DNA from: Micromonospora cremea
GTDB taxonomy: Bacteria; Actinomycetota; Actinomycetes; Mycobacteriales; Micromonosporaceae
Assembly (NCBI RefSeq): GCF_900143515.1
Contig: NZ_FSQT01000001.1
Location: 1,674,001 to 1,738,000 of the forward strand
DNA: 64,000 bases
Reading direction: 5' to 3'
Made by a program: the position numbers and the translations under genes. Shown here in pieces: positions 62,639-64,000 of the stretch. Numbering within the stretch: the stretch's first letter is position 1; each line of letters opens with the position of its first letter. Under the pieces are notes generated by a model. That model did not search any database, was not told the origin of the DNA, and was given only the letters and a program-made list of their open reading frames with translations.

Positions 62639-63706
62639 CTACGGCACGCCGAAGTAGCCCTCCTCTTCACCAAGCAGCAGCGGCACGTCGTACACCGACA
62701 TGTCCGGCCGGGCCCGCGCGTACCGCACCCGATGCCGCCACCGCCCGTGCTCGAAGGCGACGTCGGCGTCGATCTCTGCCACCACCGTCGGCTCCACCTG
62801 CACGTACCGCAGCGGCTCCGGCCCCTCCAGCTGCCCCGACCAGGACGCCGGCAGCGGCTCCGGCCACGGGTGCACCGCGGCGGCCAGGCGGTGCTGCTGC
62901 GGGTGCAGCAGAGACAGCATCCCGGCGAGCTGCTCCCGCTGGGCGGAGGTCAGCGGGTGGGTCCGCCCGGTGTACCGCAGCCGGCCCCTCCGATCGAACC
63001 TCCCCAGCAGGACCGTGACCGGGTTGTGGATGCTGCCGGTCACCCCGCCGACGATCGCCTCGGTCACGAGCCTGGTCCGAGACTTCCACCAGCCGCGCTT
63101 GCCCATCTCGTAGCGCCCCGAGAGCCGCTTGGTGACCACGCCCTCGATGCCGGCCGCGACGGTCCAGTTCAGCAGCCAGTCCGCGACCTGCCGCATGTCC
63201 GTCGTCTCGGGGGTCACAGTCAGCTGGGGCGGCGCGTCGACGAGTAGCTGCTCGAGCCGGGCCTGCCGCTCCGACAGCGGCCGGTCGACGATCACCTCGC
63301 CGCCGGCGTCAGTCAGCAGATCGAACAGCACGTAGTGGGCGGGGCAGTCGTGGACCAGGCGCAGGAGCCCGCGGCCGGCGGTGATCCGCCGCTGCAGCAG
63401 CGCGAAGTTCGTCCGGCCGCGCTGCCACACGATCAGCTCACCGTCCAGCACCACCCCGGCCGGGAGCGTCCGGATCGCCCGGGTGATGTCCGGGAAGTAG
63501 GTGGTGAGGTTCCGGCCGGCCCGCGACTGCAGGTACACCCCGTCGGCCTCCCGGAAGGCGATGCACCTCCAGCCGTCCCACTTGGGCTGGTGTACGAGGT
63601 CGGGGCCCTCGGGCACGGCGTCGACCGGCGTGGCGAGCATCGGCGTGACCGGCCGGCGCAGCACAGGATCCGCCGCCGCGCTGGCCCGGCGCCGGGCCGG
63701 GCTCAC
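62639..63706 (-). CDS. ATP-dependent DNA ligase (LigC-type)
   Basis: 355 residues. The adenylated Lys42 lies in motif I, PKWDGWR. Motif III reads VLFDLL, motif IV EGVVTKRLSGRY, and motif V GWWKSRT. An OB domain follows (VTEAIVGGVTGSIHNPVTVLLGRF). It lacks the N-terminal DNA-binding domain of replicative ligases and the LigD polymerase and nuclease parts, like LigC enzymes used in end-joining or base excision repair. Ku and LigD are not in the window. Confidence 0.92.
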   Translation of the reverse strand: MSPARRRASAAADPVLRRPVTPMLATPVDAVPEGPDLVHQPKWDGWRCIAFREADGVYLQSRAGRNLTTYFPDITRAIRTLPAGVVLDGELIVWQRGRTNFALLQRRITAGRGLLRLVHDCPAHYVLFDLLTDAGGEVIVDRPLSERQARLEQLLVDAPPQLTVTPETTDMRQVADWLLNWTVAAGIEGVVTKRLSGRYEMGKRGWWKSRTRLVTEAIVGGVTGSIHNPVTVLLGRFDRRGRLRYTGRTHPLTSAQREQLAGMLSLLHPQQHRLAAAVHPWPEPLPASWSGQLEGPEPLRYVQVEPTVVAEIDADVAFEHGRWRHRVRYARARPDMSVYDVPLLLGEEEGYFGVP

Positions 63707-63828
63707 CGCCGGCGCCGACCGTGAACGCTTCTCACCTCCGCATCGTGGGGGAGAGGACGCTCGGCGGGCAGCCGTGTCACCCCGATGTCACCTTGGCGAG
63801 GGAACAACCGCCGGGGGAGGATCGCGGC

Positions 63829-64000
63829 GTGGACGAGCTCGAGGCGGTGGCCACCATCACGGGCCCCGGTGAGCGGGCCCGCCGCGCCGGCGAGCTCATC
63901 ACCGAGCACCAGCGCGCGATCACGGCCCTCTCGCAGATCCGCCGGGCCGCGCTCGAGGACCTGGACCGCGCCGGGCTGACCGACGCCGAGATCGCCGAAC
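63829..64000 (+). CDS. Hypothetical protein, 3' end beyond the window
   Basis: A GTG at 63829 follows GGGGGAGG by eight bases. The visible 57 residues are helical and charged (ATITGPGERARRAGELITEH, QRAITALSQIRRAALEDLDR, GLTDAEIAE). The last words look like the beginning of a helix-turn-helix that recurs in small actinomycete regulators. Divergent from the ligase. Confidence 0.6.
   Translation, partial: MDELEAVATITGPGERARRAGELITEHQRAITALSQIRRAALEDLDRAGLTDAEIAE

Overview
The window is GC-rich (about 70 percent or more), with short intergenic gaps, many GTG starts and actinobacterial protein families throughout. These include an Rrf2/NmrA pair, LtrA, an Eis-like acetyltransferase, an OFA transporter with its small subunit, S8 exoproteases, WYL regulators and a LigC-type ATP-dependent ligase. 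A Micromonosporaceae chromosome, probably Micromonospora or a close relative, is the best guess. That assignment is inference from gene content and codon use, because no rRNA or other marker gene is present.

Region by region. 1-8 kb: the end of an HNH-like protein; an NmrA-type oxidoreductase divergent from an Rrf2 repressor over two matching operators; a GT39 mannosyltransferase-like membrane protein; and a three-domain membrane enzyme (NodB deacetylase, GT2 synthase, acyltransferase 3) coupled by ATGA to a proline-rich membrane-anchored protein. 8-23 kb: mostly housekeeping and stress genes, namely aldo/keto reductase, MarR/MFS, Hsp20 under an HspR-type HAIR box, a WYL regulator, a XerC/D-like recombinase, LtrA, thymidine kinase, GDPD with an Atg22-like MFS, and a TetR-SDR operon. 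23-35 kb: PlsC-like acyltransferase, cydAB behind a TACTACG dyad, Eis-like acetyltransferase, a divergent MarR pair over three operator boxes, peroxiredoxin, patatin, SDR, OFA transporter with a 41-residue partner, and a zwf-GNAT operon. 35-45 kb: secreted GH20 hexosaminidase, AraC/VOC/PPOX genes, then a drug-resistance-like block made of a UvrA2/DrrC-type protein facing a MarR/GbsR regulator that is divergent from a DUF4097-ABC-permease (DrrAB-like) operon.

45-48 kb looks like decayed accessory DNA. It has an AT-rich 18-bp inverted repeat, two orphan ORFs, frame-broken fragments and the N-terminal piece of a tyrosine recombinase. 48-56 kb holds a TrmB/LuxR-type regulator and two tandem paralogous secreted subtilases of about 1100 residues, each followed by a strong terminator. 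56-58 kb is a nested pair of insertion sequences: an intact 933-bp IS5-type element with 17-bp inverted repeats sits inside an older roughly 918-bp IS whose 18-bp ends lie 1.85 kb apart. 58-64 kb has a quinone oxidoreductase/TetR pair, a small membrane protein, an ECF-sigma C-terminal remnant, an ICE/plasmid-type hypothetical, a frameshifted DUF3800 gene, an ATP-dependent DNA ligase and the start of another gene.

Recurring regulatory theme: at least seven genes (Rrf2, two MarR, Eis-like, LLM, VOC, TetR) have a TANNNT hexamer exactly 6 or 7 bases before the start codon. This is the geometry expected of leaderless mRNAs, and several of these promoters are overlapped by inverted-repeat operators. 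No tRNA, rRNA or CRISPR array was seen.
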